This document shows, piece after piece, positions 1 through 6,285 of a stretch of DNA of 11,134 bases (positions are counted from its first letter, which is position 1; each line of letters starts with the position of its first letter). The notes beneath the pieces are model-generated. The model worked only from the letters and a program-made list of their open reading frames with translations. It did no database searches and was not told the DNA's origin. The translations under genes were made by a program, and so were the position numbers. This DNA is from JAKJBL01 sp964461335 (GTDB lineage: Bacteria; Bacillota; Clostridia; Christensenellales; CAG-138): the NCBI GenBank assembly GCA_964461335.1, contig CAYWTY010000058.1, positions 1 through 11,134 of the forward strand, in the 5' to 3' direction.

Positions 1-230
1 CCATGACAGCTTTCCTTGCACAGATGTGTAACCTATGTTTGACGCCGCTACAACAGCAGAAGAATTATGCAAATTCGCATATTGACAGAGCCATATTACA
101 GAGTATAAAATATATGTTTATATTTGTCGAGTATAACAATAATGAATCGTATTTAAGAGTTGCGGTGAACTCGCAAAGGCTAAAATGCCTACCTACGGTT
201 GAGGTATTTAGTGTTTGATAATAAAGGTTT
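1..230. other. Gene-free left edge
   Basis: No convincing coding sequence is seen on either strand: the short open frames lack a good Shine-Dalgarno sequence and any recognisable motif. The stretch is AT-rich around 100-145. It holds a promoter-like sequence on the plus strand (82-109) and two weak 5-bp stems: TTGCG/CGCAA at 160-176 and TACCT/AGGTA at 190-206. Either stem could lie in the 3' end of the minus-strand gene that stops at 231, but neither has a clear T-run, so no terminator is called. Confidence 0.6.
82..109 (+). promoter_or_regulatory. Sigma-A-like promoter with no obvious gene
   Basis: A perfect -35 (TTGACA, 82-87), a 16-bp spacer and a 5/6 -10 (TATAAA, 104-109). It points right, but no plus-strand gene follows. 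A transcript would run antisense into the DUF6054-like gene at 231-566. The flank is AT-rich, so a chance match is possible. Confidence 0.3.
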
Positions 231-566
231 TCACATAATATTCTCAACGATTTCCTCAACGAGTGAAACCATATCACTTTCAGCGCCTAAGCTGAAGTTA
301 ATAAAAACACCTTGGCCGCCGCCAGAGCCAATAGCCGAAACAAAGATATCCGAGCCATGCCCAACCAAAGTTACGCTTAGGCTTGACCTGTTTCCGTTTC
401 TCATATAATATTTGTCGAATACTCTTACTGCTACTTTTGTATCCCCGGCAGAAAAATCGCTTTTATCAACCAACTGTATAGAGATGCCTTTGCGCCCGAT
501 AGAATCCTCCAAAAAAGCAAGCACCTGGTAGAAATCACCAGTTATAAGCTTTTCATACTTTGCCAT
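231..566 (-). CDS. Small DUF6054-like protein of unknown function
   Basis: This is a 111-residue soluble protein with no signal peptide or membrane segment. From memory it resembles the DUF6054 family of short clostridial proteins. The features behind that are the start MAKYE, a GDF at 10-12, an SDF around 36-38, the stretch AVRVFDKYY at 46-54, a GNR at 58-60, the segment SVTLVGHG near 64-71, and a glycine-rich SAIGSGGGQ around 77-85. The family has no assigned biochemical function that I know of. The ATG at 566 is well supported by AAGGAGG (574-580) seven bases upstream. It lies 65 bp downstream of the CPBP protease gene on the same strand, and no clear promoter was found between them, so the two may be co-transcribed. 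The family name is a recollection; that it is a real gene is well supported. Confidence 0.75.
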   Translation of the reverse strand: MAKYEKLITGDFYQVLAFLEDSIGRKGISIQLVDKSDFSAGDTKVAVRVFDKYYMRNGNRSSLSVTLVGHGSDIFVSAIGSGGGQGVFINFSLGAESDMVSLVEEIVENIM

Positions 567-631
567 ATAAATGCCTCCTTAATTGAATAGTTTAGTAAAA
601 CTCAAGCTTGAATATACCATGGGGTAGAAAA

Positions 632-1540
632 CTAAGCCTTATCATCCTTATTTGGCGTTCCGACTTTAATAAAAAGAAAGAGCGCCAATATAAGCAAGGG
701 TATTCCGCCTGCAAGGCCTGTAATCGCTGGACCCATTAAAGTGTTGTAGCCTCCCTTTGCCAATAAAATGGGAAGCGCAGCACCTGCGTTGGCAGTAGAA
801 TGTATCATTGCTGCTGGGATAGCGCTATTTAGCTTTATTGTGGCATACCCCTCTATAATACCTAAAACAATGCAAAAGACCATCATTGCAGCTATGCCAA
901 GCCAAGGGTAGCCGAAATACTCAGTTCCATAGTTATGCCCCATAATAATAGCCGGAAGGTGCCAGAACCCCCAAACTGCACCAGTAAGCACTAACGCTGT
1001 TCTATCTGAACATACCTCCCTCAGCCTTGGAAGAAGATACCCCCTCCAGCCCAGTTCTTCGCCCATTGTAGGGATTATATTTATTATAGGCCCAATAACA
1101 ATAAGCTGCATGGCGGTGAGTATAAGCATGGCAACTGGAGTTATACTGCCGGGCGTATTTGCGGCCATCATCGCCTTTAGCGCAGTTAGGTCAGAGTCGA
1201 GCATTTCGGGGAATATCAAAAAGTATACTGCGCCGCTCAAAAACAGCAGAGTTGATGAGCCAAAATAAATAAGCAGATATTTCTTTGCATTTCCTTTGAG
1301 GTTTGGCTTTAGCAACATTTGCTTAAAGCCTTCTTTCGTTATGAGCCGCGTAAGGATGCTGCTAATTGCCGGGGAAAACATCATTGCTGAAAGAATTATA
1401 ATGGATGGGCCAGCCCCATAACTCAACCCTGTAAGCGGGATTATGGAGAATGTTGCCCACCCAATGGCAATTGAAAGAATAAGAAATATAATTATTCTTT
1501 TTTTTGTTATACCATTTGTGTTGCTAATATCTGTTTGCAT
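632..1540 (-). CDS. CPBP-family intramembrane metalloprotease
   Basis: This is a polytopic membrane protein of the CPBP (CAAX protease and bacteriocin-processing, Abi, Rce1-like) family. Numbered from ATG 1540 (302 aa), the three family motifs are present: EExxxR as E161-E162 and R166, an aromatic-xxx-H motif as W190 to H194, and HxxxN as H247 to N251. In Rce1-type enzymes these Glu and His residues form the active site within the membrane. Hydrophobic segments lie at about 16-36, 46-64, 88-110, 134-158, 182-200, 212-230 and 272-292. The longer open frame begins with GTG at 1549, but GAGGTG (1547-1552) is an ideal Shine-Dalgarno sequence for the ATG six bases on, so I chose 1540. The substrate cannot be told. 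Members include bacteriocin self-immunity and peptide-maturation proteins, but no bacteriocin gene is visible nearby. The next gene on the strand is the DUF6054-like one. Confidence 0.88.
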   Translation of the reverse strand: MQTDISNTNGITKKRIIIFLILSIAIGWATFSIIPLTGLSYGAGPSIIILSAMMFSPAISSILTRLITKEGFKQMLLKPNLKGNAKKYLLIYFGSSTLLFLSGAVYFLIFPEMLDSDLTALKAMMAANTPGSITPVAMLILTAMQLIVIGPIINIIPTMGEELGWRGYLLPRLREVCSDRTALVLTGAVWGFWHLPAIIMGHNYGTEYFGYPWLGIAAMMVFCIVLGIIEGYATIKLNSAIPAAMIHSTANAGAALPILLAKGGYNTLMGPAITGLAGGIPLLILALFLFIKVGTPNKDDKA

Positions 1541-1546
1541 ATAAAA

Positions 1547-1552
1547 CACCTC
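1547..1552 (-). promoter_or_regulatory. Shine-Dalgarno sequence that sets the CPBP start
   Basis: GAGGTG on the minus strand, six bases before ATG 1540. The apparent upstream start codon GTG (1547-1549) is part of this ribosome binding site, so the three-residue longer version of the protein is unlikely. Confidence 0.7.
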
Positions 1553-1608
1553 AATGTTATTTTCAAGGTTAGCAATTAGCCTTAATACTGCAGTATACTA
1601 ACAAAGTT

Positions 1609-1617
1609 ATTTTACCA
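1609..1617 (-). promoter_or_regulatory. Possible extended -10 promoter for the CPBP gene
   Basis: TGG-TAAAAT on the minus strand forms an extended -10 (TGn plus a 5/6 hexamer). The -35 at the usual distance (TTTAAG) is poor. The leader would be about 60 nt and would contain a perfect 12-bp palindrome, ATACTGCAGTAT (1585-1596), a possible operator. The call rests on motif match alone. Confidence 0.3.
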
Positions 1618-1640
1618 TATGCTGCAACTTACTTAAACTA

Positions 1641-1671
1641 AAACGCCGAGAACTTTTGGTTCTCGGCATTT
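1641..1671 (-). terminator. Intrinsic terminator after tRNA-Arg
   Basis: A perfect 9-bp stem (GCCGAGAAC, 1645-1653, with its complement at 1659-1667) and a 5-nt loop are followed on the minus strand by GTTTTAGTTT. It starts right after the CCA end of the tRNA. Read in the plus direction it is followed by ATTTT, so it may also work weakly both ways. Confidence 0.8.
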
Positions 1672-1748
1672 TGGCGCGCCCGGAGGGGCTCGAACCCACG
1701 ACCCCCAGAGTCGGAGTCTGGTACTCTATCCATCTGAGCTACGAGCGC
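1672..1748 (-). tRNA. tRNA-Arg (anticodon CCG)
   Basis: A complete 77-nt tRNA on the minus strand. The acceptor stem GCGCUCG pairs with CGGGCGC (one U-G pair), the discriminator base is G, and CCA is encoded. The D arm contains AGCUCAGAUGGAUAGAG. The anticodon arm is a 5-bp stem CCAGA/UCUGG around the loop CUCCGAC, giving anticodon CCG, which reads the arginine codon CGG. The T arm carries GGUUCGAGCC. CGG codons occur in the neighbouring genes (for example in hrcA) but look less frequent than CGC and CGT. Confidence 0.96.
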
Positions 1749-1782
1749 ATTTGCAAATACTAAGCGTTTTTCGGCTTCTATT

Positions 1783-1795
1783 TGCTATAATAGCA
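1783..1795. promoter_or_regulatory. Palindromic extended -10 element upstream of tRNA-Arg
   Basis: TGCTAT-A-ATAGCA is a 6+1+6 palindrome. On the minus strand it reads TGC-TATTAT, an extended -10 about 35 bp before the tRNA, and so is the best candidate for the tRNA promoter. On the plus strand it reads TGC-TATAAT, a perfect extended -10 pointing towards the hairpin at 1943-1976. The -35 positions are poor on both sides. The rest of the stretch 1749-1942 holds no gene that I can support. Confidence 0.4.
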
Positions 1796-1942
1796 TGGGT
1801 TAACTCAAGCTTCTTAAGTGTTTTAAGCTAAGCTGATGCATATTTAAGCGTACAAGCACTTAATAAAGGCTCTGGCATTAAAGATTATAGCACAGCTTAA
1901 TGGTGAAGCAAAGCGTATAAAAGTGAGCTGGAGTGTGGGTAG

Positions 1943-1976
1943 CACAACAGCCCGCTATGCGCAGCGGGCTGTTGTG
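1943..1976. terminator. Perfect 14-bp hairpin, possible bidirectional terminator
   Basis: Arms at 1943-1956 (CACAACAGCCCGCT) and 1963-1976 are exactly complementary around a 6-nt loop, and the stem core is GC-rich. It begins 14 bp after the LUD gene stop. The minus-strand side is not followed by a T-run, and the plus-strand side has only ATTAAAGTTT. It may be a weak or Rho-assisted terminator, or an RNA 3'-end stabiliser. Confidence 0.5.
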
Positions 1977-1990
1977 ATTAAAGTTTAAAT

Positions 1991-2599
1991 CTAATACCCA
2001 AGCGCTTCTCGAACGAGCAGCACATGTACGTCTTTGGTCGCGTTTGAGGGACGCTCAAGCAATATAGTCACTTTGCACATGCGCTCAGGCACATTGCAAT
2101 CATTGCATTCGCCGGTTGCAGCGCATGGCGTTTTAAGGTTCAGCCTGCGCGCATTTGGCGGGCAAGCATCCTTTTTTATTCGCGCAATACCTGCTTCATA
2201 ATCAGGTGAAAGCTTATTCTCGCCTGCAATTACAATAACCTTTTTAGGCCCATAGAATAAGTTTGCAACACGGTTACCTGTGCCATCAATATTCAAAAGC
2301 GCACCGCTTTCAAGTATTGCATTTGCAGAGCATATATAAATATCTGCAGAATGTGCGTGAGAAAAAACGGCCGGCAGTTCCTCTGGTTTAGCTTTCCAAT
2401 GCCAATAGACTGCGTTTCCCTGCTCCTTAAGCTGTTCATATAACCCCATATCACGAACTGTTACTGAACCGCCAAAGCCAACGCTTCCGCTTCCAATTAG
2501 AGCAAGTGCTGCTTCTTTTGCATCGCTCGCATTATCAAACACCTGTACCTTAAACCCATTGCGCTCTAGGTTATTAGCTGTCATTTGAACTTTATCCAT
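1991..2599 (-). CDS. LUD-domain (LutC/YkgG-like, DUF162) protein
   Basis: This is a 202-residue cytosolic protein of the LUD domain family, often annotated as lactate utilisation protein. Visible family features are GFGGSVTVRD at 41-50, the NAILESGALLNIDGTGNRVA region at about 93-112, GPKKVIVIAGENK at 117-129, and a C-terminal cysteine set: C146, C159, C165, C168 and C175. In LutABC, LUD proteins take part in L-lactate oxidation with iron-sulfur partners. Here there is no lutA or lutB beside it, so the lactate role cannot be assumed. Stand-alone LUD genes are common in Clostridia and mostly uncharacterised. The cysteines suggest a metal or iron-sulfur site, which is inference. The start at ATG 2599 has AGGGGG (2606-2611) six bases upstream. 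It diverges from lepA. Confidence 0.88.
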   Translation of the reverse strand: MDKVQMTANNLERNGFKVQVFDNASDAKEAALALIGSGSVGFGGSVTVRDMGLYEQLKEQGNAVYWHWKAKPEELPAVFSHAHSADIYICSANAILESGALLNIDGTGNRVANLFYGPKKVIVIAGENKLSPDYEAGIARIKKDACPPNARRLNLKTPCAATGECNDCNVPERMCKVTILLERPSNATKDVHVLLVREALGY

Positions 2600-2604
2600 A
2601 CTTT

Positions 2605-2664
2605 ACCCCCTATGTTTAATACAAATATATTGTAGCATGCTTTGACCCTGGGGCATAGCGGGGT
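2605..2664 (-). promoter_or_regulatory. Inverted repeats in the LUD/lepA divergent region
   Basis: The outer arms ACCCC-CTATG (2605-2614) and CATAG-C-GGGGT (2654-2664) pair over 10 bp with one bulged base. The inner arms TACAA/TTGTA (2620-2624 and 2630-2634) form a second stem. In a LUD transcript starting upstream of 2664, the outer stem would cover the LUD ribosome binding site (2606-2611). In DNA form, the right arm lies inside the predicted lepA promoter spacer, so it could also act as an operator. Confidence 0.35.
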
Positions 2665-2670
2665 TGTATT
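2642..2670 (+). promoter_or_regulatory. Predicted lepA promoter
   Basis: A -35 TTGACC (5/6, 2642-2647), a 17-bp spacer and a -10 TGTATT (4/6, 2665-2670) give a leader of about 50 nt before the lepA ATG. It is the best sigma-A match in the divergent region, but the -10 is weak. Confidence 0.4.
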
Positions 2671-2725
2671 GCTTTTAGCTTCTTAATACTGTATCATCAT
2701 TTCAGTAACAGAAAACGGAGGCAAT

Positions 2726-4528
2726 ATGGCCTATTCGCGTGAACAGATCCGCAACTTTTGTATAATTGCGCATATTGACCACGGCAAATCCACGCTTGCA
2801 GACAGGCTTATGGAAATGACCGAGACTATTGCTAAGCGCGATATGGAAGAGCAGCTGCTCGACACAATGGATATTGAGCGTGAGCGCGGCATTACTATTA
2901 AGGCAACTGCAGTGCGCATGTTTTACCGCCATACGGATGGCGTTGAATATATGCTTAATTTAATCGATACCCCTGGGCATGTTGATTTTAACTATGAGGT
3001 TGGGCGAGCGCTTGCAGCTTGCGAGGGCGCGCTCTTAGTTGTTGATGCAACCCAGGGTATAGAAGCGCAAACTCTTGCAAACGTATATCTTGCTTTGGAC
3101 GGCGGGCTTGAAATTGTGCCTGTTATAAATAAAATTGACTTGCCCAGCGCACTGCCGGAGCATGCAATACACGAAATAGAAGATATTATTGGCTTACCTG
3201 CTGAGGATAGCCCGCAGATTTCCGCTAAATCAGGTGAAAACGTAAACAAGGTGCTCGACCAAATCATATCTCGCATTCCCCCGCCTAAAGGGGAGCGTAA
3301 TGCACCGCTAAAAGCGCTGGTATTTGATTGTTATTACGACAATTATAAAGGCGCACTAAGCCATGTGCGTGTAATGGAAGGCAGCGTACGGCCGGGTTCG
3401 CGCATAATGATGATGAGCACAGGGCGTGAATTTGAAGTTACGGAAGTCGGCATATTTACGCCAATGTATAAGCCAATAGATGAGCTTGGTGCAGGGGAAG
3501 TAGGCTATATTGCAGCGTCAATAAAAAGTGTGGCTGAAACAAAGGTCGGCGATACAATAACAGATGCCGAAAACCCGACAAAAGTCGCACTGCCGGGCTT
3601 TAAGCAGGCTCACCCAATGGTGTTTTGCGGCATATACCCTGCCGATGGCTCGCGTTATGATGATTTGCGGGATGCGCTTGATAAGCTTTTGCTAAATGAT
3701 GCATCGCTAGTTTTTGAACCTGAAGTATCCGCAGCGCTTGGGCTTGGGTTTCGTTGCGGGTTTTTAGGTTTGCTGCATATGGAAATCGTTCAGGAAAGGC
3801 TTGAGCGCGAGTTCGACCTTGATTTAATAACAACTGCGCCGAGCGTTGTATATAGGGTAAAGCTGACTGATGGCAGCAACCAAGTAATTGACAACCCGGC
3901 TGACCTTCCGCCTGCAACGCGGCTTGAGTGGCTGGAAGAACCCATGGTTGATGCGCATATAATGACGCCATCCAATTATGTTGGCGCAATAATGGAGTTA
4001 TGCCAGGAAAAGCGCGGTATTTTTACGGACATGAAATACCTTGAAGAAACACGCGTTAGCATAAACTATGTGCTGCCGCTAAACGAAATAATCTATGATT
4101 TTTTTGACCAGTTGAAGTCACGCTCGCGCGGATATGCATCGTTTGATTATGAGCTTAAAGAATATATGCGTTCTGAGCTTGTTAAGCTTGACTTTCTCTT
4201 AAACGGGGAAATCTGCGATGCGCTCTCCACCATTGTCCACAAGGATAAAGCGTATTCAAAAGGGCGCGCAGTTGCGGAAAAGCTTAAGGATGTTATACCA
4301 AGGCAGCAGTTTGAAATCCCTATACAAGCGGCAATCGGCGGCAAAGTGATTGCGCGTGAAACTGTTAAGGCAGTGCGCAAGGATGTGCTTGCAAAATGCT
4401 ATGGGGGCGACATATCACGCAAAAAGAAGCTGCTTGAAAAGCAAAAGGAAGGCAAAAAGCGTATGCGGCAGGTTGGCTCAGTTGAGGTGCCAAGCGAAGC
4501 ATTTATGAGCGTTTTAAAAATAAACTAA
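2726..4528 (+). CDS. lepA: Elongation factor 4 (LepA), ribosome-acting GTPase
   Basis: LepA/EF4 is a translational GTPase that binds the ribosome and is linked to back-translocation and ribosome assembly or fidelity under stress. At 600 residues it is full length for the family. The G motifs are all visible: AHIDHGKS at 15-22, RGIT at 54-57, DTPGH at 81-85, NKID at 135-138 and SAK at 166-168. EF-G-like domains follow, and the LepA-specific C-terminal domain ends with YGGDISRKKKLLEKQ, then GKKRM and VGSVEVPSEAFM. The last features separate it from EF-G and from the TypA/BipA GTPases. The ATG has GGAGG (2717-2721) upstream at a rather short distance. The SLOG gene begins 5 bp after its stop, and hrcA lies further downstream on the same strand. 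No defect is visible. Confidence 0.98.
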   Translation: MAYSREQIRNFCIIAHIDHGKSTLADRLMEMTETIAKRDMEEQLLDTMDIERERGITIKATAVRMFYRHTDGVEYMLNLIDTPGHVDFNYEVGRALAACEGALLVVDATQGIEAQTLANVYLALDGGLEIVPVINKIDLPSALPEHAIHEIEDIIGLPAEDSPQISAKSGENVNKVLDQIISRIPPPKGERNAPLKALVFDCYYDNYKGALSHVRVMEGSVRPGSRIMMMSTGREFEVTEVGIFTPMYKPIDELGAGEVGYIAASIKSVAETKVGDTITDAENPTKVALPGFKQAHPMVFCGIYPADGSRYDDLRDALDKLLLNDASLVFEPEVSAALGLGFRCGFLGLLHMEIVQERLEREFDLDLITTAPSVVYRVKLTDGSNQVIDNPADLPPATRLEWLEEPMVDAHIMTPSNYVGAIMELCQEKRGIFTDMKYLEETRVSINYVLPLNEIIYDFFDQLKSRSRGYASFDYELKEYMRSELVKLDFLLNGEICDALSTIVHKDKAYSKGRAVAEKLKDVIPRQQFEIPIQAAIGGKVIARETVKAVRKDVLAKCYGGDISRKKKLLEKQKEGKKRMRQVGSVEVPSEAFMSVLKIN

Positions 4529-4533
4529 GTACT

Positions 4534-4866
4534 ATGAAGGTAGCAATTGTCGGTTCGCGTGGGCTAAAGGTTGATATTGCACAATATCTGCCTAAAAAAA
4601 CTACTGAGATAATTACAGGCGGCGCAAAAGGGGTAGATACGCTTGCTGAGCGCTATGCTCGCGAAAACGGCATTCCCTTTTGCGTACTTAAGCCTGAGTA
4701 CCGGCTGTTAGGCGCTGTTGCACCTCTTGTTCGAAACGAGCAGATTGTTGATAGGGCAGATATGGTTGTAGCGATTTGGGATGGGGTTTCACGCGGCACC
4801 CGCCATGCGATTGCCTATGCAGAAAAAACAAATAAGCCGCTAAAAGTCTATATTGTAAAACCTTGA
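4534..4866 (+). CDS. Small SLOG-domain nucleotide-binding protein
   Basis: This 110-residue single-domain Rossmann-like protein resembles the SLOG superfamily (DprA/LOG/YspA-like, near DUF2493). Family signs are GSRG at 7-10 after the first strand, GGAKGVD at 29-35, RNEQIV at 67-72, and the stretch around WDG (82-84) and GTRHAI (88-93). SLOG domains bind nucleotides or nucleotide-derived ligands. Some are proposed sensors or NAD/ADPR hydrolases in conflict systems, while others are housekeeping. No catalytic activity can be assigned here. No Shine-Dalgarno sequence is seen before the ATG, which lies 5 bases after the lepA stop, so translation probably depends on ribosomes finishing lepA. It converges with hemW with only 30 bp between the stops. 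No effector gene accompanies it. Confidence 0.85.
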   Translation: MKVAIVGSRGLKVDIAQYLPKKTTEIITGGAKGVDTLAERYARENGIPFCVLKPEYRLLGAVAPLVRNEQIVDRADMVVAIWDGVSRGTRHAIAYAEKTNKPLKVYIVKP

Positions 4867-4896
4867 GTTGCATTTTAATGCAGCATGCATAGCATG

Positions 4897-6054
4897 CTAT
4901 TGTTCATCCATAAAATACAGTAAAGCTGTGTTTTGCAAATCAAGCCCACGCTGGGTAAGCCTTATAAAGCCACTCTCTATTTCGAGCAAGCCTAAAGCAG
5001 TAAGTTTTTCAACAGCTTTCGGGAACGCGTTTGTAACTTGTGTATTAAAGCGCTCTTCAAATGAGTTAAGCGGGATTCCGCACACTTGCCTTAGGCCAAG
5101 CATTATGGTTTCAAGCATTTCTTCTGCTGTGGGGATTATTTCAAATGTGCGCTCGCTTATAGGCGCTTTAGCAGTGCATATGTAGGCGCCAATGTCAGAG
5201 GGGTTGCTCCAGCGCACCCATTTTGAGCCGGAGCATGAGTTTATGCGCCACGCTGAATGTGCGGCTGCACCAAAGCCAAGGTACATTCCGTTTTCCCAAT
5301 AGTTTTGATTATGGCTGCAGCAAAAGCCGGGTTTGGCGAAATTTGATATTTCATAGCGCGCATAGCCGCTTTCTTCAAGGAGGGAAATTCCGCTATCCTG
5401 CATGTCGGAGATTTCATCCTCATTGGGCAGGGTTTCTTTGCTAGCCATAACATCTCCATAAAGCGGTGTGCCTTCTGCAAGCGTAAGCATATATGAAGAA
5501 ATGTGTTCGGGTTTGAGTGAAATTGTTTTTATTAGCGTATCTAAATACTCCTTTTGTGTTTGCCCGGGCAGGCCATGCATAAGGTCAATGCTTATATTTA
5601 AAAACCCCGCATCACGCGCTAAACTGTAAGCATCAAGAAATTGGGCTGATGTATGCGTTCTGCCTATGCGTTTTAAAATTGAGTTAGAAAAGCTTTGAAG
5701 GCCAATAGAAAGCCGATTAATGCCTGCTTCTTTATATGCTTTAAGCTTGTTTAGAGTTAGCGTCCCAGGGTTGCACTCAAGCGTGATTTCCGCTTCTCTT
5801 GATATAGAATAGCATTTATTTAGCGTATCCATAATTACTTGCAGCAAGTCAGGGCAAATTAACGAGGGTGTGCCGCCGCCAAAATATACTGAAGTGAATG
5901 TTCCCCAAGGATAATACGCTTGAAATGTGTTTAGTTCATTAAGCAACATATATATGTACTCGCGTGAAAAATGCATCGCGTCCTGCTTTGAAAAGAAGTC
6001 GCAATATCGGCATTTCTTAGTGCAAAACGGATAATGCAGATATAGTCCTTGCAT
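4897..6054 (-). CDS. hemW: HemW, radical-SAM haem chaperone
   Basis: HemW (formerly called HemN-like, or oxygen-independent coproporphyrinogen oxidase-like) is a radical-SAM protein that binds haem and delivers it to membrane proteins. The [4Fe-4S] motif CxxxCxxC is C11, C15 and C18, followed by D19 and F20. Having Phe where true HemN has a fourth Cys is the known HemW mark. Other family features are GGGTPS (59-64), TLECNPGT (91-98), GLQS (118-121), HNQNYW (248-253) and GFGAAAHS (260-267), with a C-terminal HemW domain from about 305 to 370. At 385 residues it is of normal length. The ATG has AAAGGGG (6059-6065) upstream. Misannotation as hemN is common. It is transcribed against lepA and hrcA, whereas in many Bacillota all three run the same way. 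Confidence 0.95.
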   Translation of the reverse strand: MQGLYLHYPFCTKKCRYCDFFSKQDAMHFSREYIYMLLNELNTFQAYYPWGTFTSVYFGGGTPSLICPDLLQVIMDTLNKCYSISREAEITLECNPGTLTLNKLKAYKEAGINRLSIGLQSFSNSILKRIGRTHTSAQFLDAYSLARDAGFLNISIDLMHGLPGQTQKEYLDTLIKTISLKPEHISSYMLTLAEGTPLYGDVMASKETLPNEDEISDMQDSGISLLEESGYARYEISNFAKPGFCCSHNQNYWENGMYLGFGAAAHSAWRINSCSGSKWVRWSNPSDIGAYICTAKAPISERTFEIIPTAEEMLETIMLGLRQVCGIPLNSFEERFNTQVTNAFPKAVEKLTALGLLEIESGFIRLTQRGLDLQNTALLYFMDEQ

Positions 6055-6086
6055 ATTGCCCCTTTCTTAGCATGAATACTCCCTAT

Positions 6087-6116
6087 TTTATAACACATCT
6101 TAGGCTCTGCGGGCAA
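6087..6116 (-). promoter_or_regulatory. Predicted hemW promoter
   Basis: On the minus strand: a -35 TTGCCC (4/6, 6111-6116), an 18-bp spacer and a -10 TATAAA (5/6, 6087-6092), leaving a leader of about 25 nt. A weaker second candidate is TTGTCA (6165-6170), 18 bp, TATTGT (6141-6146), whose -35 would overlap the hrcA -35. Confidence 0.45.
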
Positions 6117-6163
6117 CACAGGTTTTGTTTCCACTTTGTCACAATAGTTAAGCTTCGTTTCTA

Positions 6164-6192
6164 TTGACAAAAAGCCACATGGATGTTATCTT
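6164..6192 (+). promoter_or_regulatory. Sigma-A promoter of the hrcA operon
   Basis: A perfect -35 TTGACA (6164-6169) and 17 bp to a -10 TATCTT (6187-6192), preceded by TGT (6184-6186), which makes an extended -10. The expected start point (about 6199) lies just before the CIRCE arms, the usual layout for HrcA repression of a housekeeping-sigma promoter. Confidence 0.8.
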
Positions 6193-6241
6193 TAATTTAA
6201 GGTTAGCACTCAATGACCAAGAGTGCTAACCTCAAATTAAA
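6191..6241. promoter_or_regulatory. CIRCE operator (HrcA binding site) with extended arms
   Basis: TTAGCACTC (6203-6211), a 9-bp spacer and GAGTGCTAA (6221-6229) match the CIRCE consensus exactly. The symmetry continues 12 bp outwards on each side (6191-6202 against 6230-6241) with one mismatch, giving 21-bp arms. HrcA dimers bind CIRCE and block transcription until heat or unfolded protein titrates the GroE chaperonin that supports HrcA activity. No second CIRCE was seen in the window. Confidence 0.97.
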
Positions 6242-6285
6242 GGCATACTATAACTTAAGAAGCTTAGCTGAAAGGAGGCGCGGCA

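Noticed and set aside
3..218. 71-aa open frame at the left edge
   Set aside because: It has no upstream context in the window, no recognisable motif, and an AT-rich composition unlike the real genes.
1541..1549. GTG start at 1549 for the CPBP protease (305 aa)
   Set aside because: The GTG is part of the GAGGTG ribosome binding site for the ATG at 1540, and nothing like a Shine-Dalgarno sequence precedes the GTG itself.
3600..3989. 129-aa open frame on the minus strand inside lepA
   Set aside because: It is a shadow of the strongly conserved lepA frame, with no ribosome binding site and no recognisable motif.
4869..4898. Small stems in the SLOG/hemW convergent gap (TGCATT/AATGCA and AGCATGC/GCATGCT) as a bidirectional terminator
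   Set aside because: The stems are only 6-7 bp with 2-3 nt loops, there is no T-run on either side, and one overlaps the hemW stop. There may be a terminator function but the sequence does not show one.
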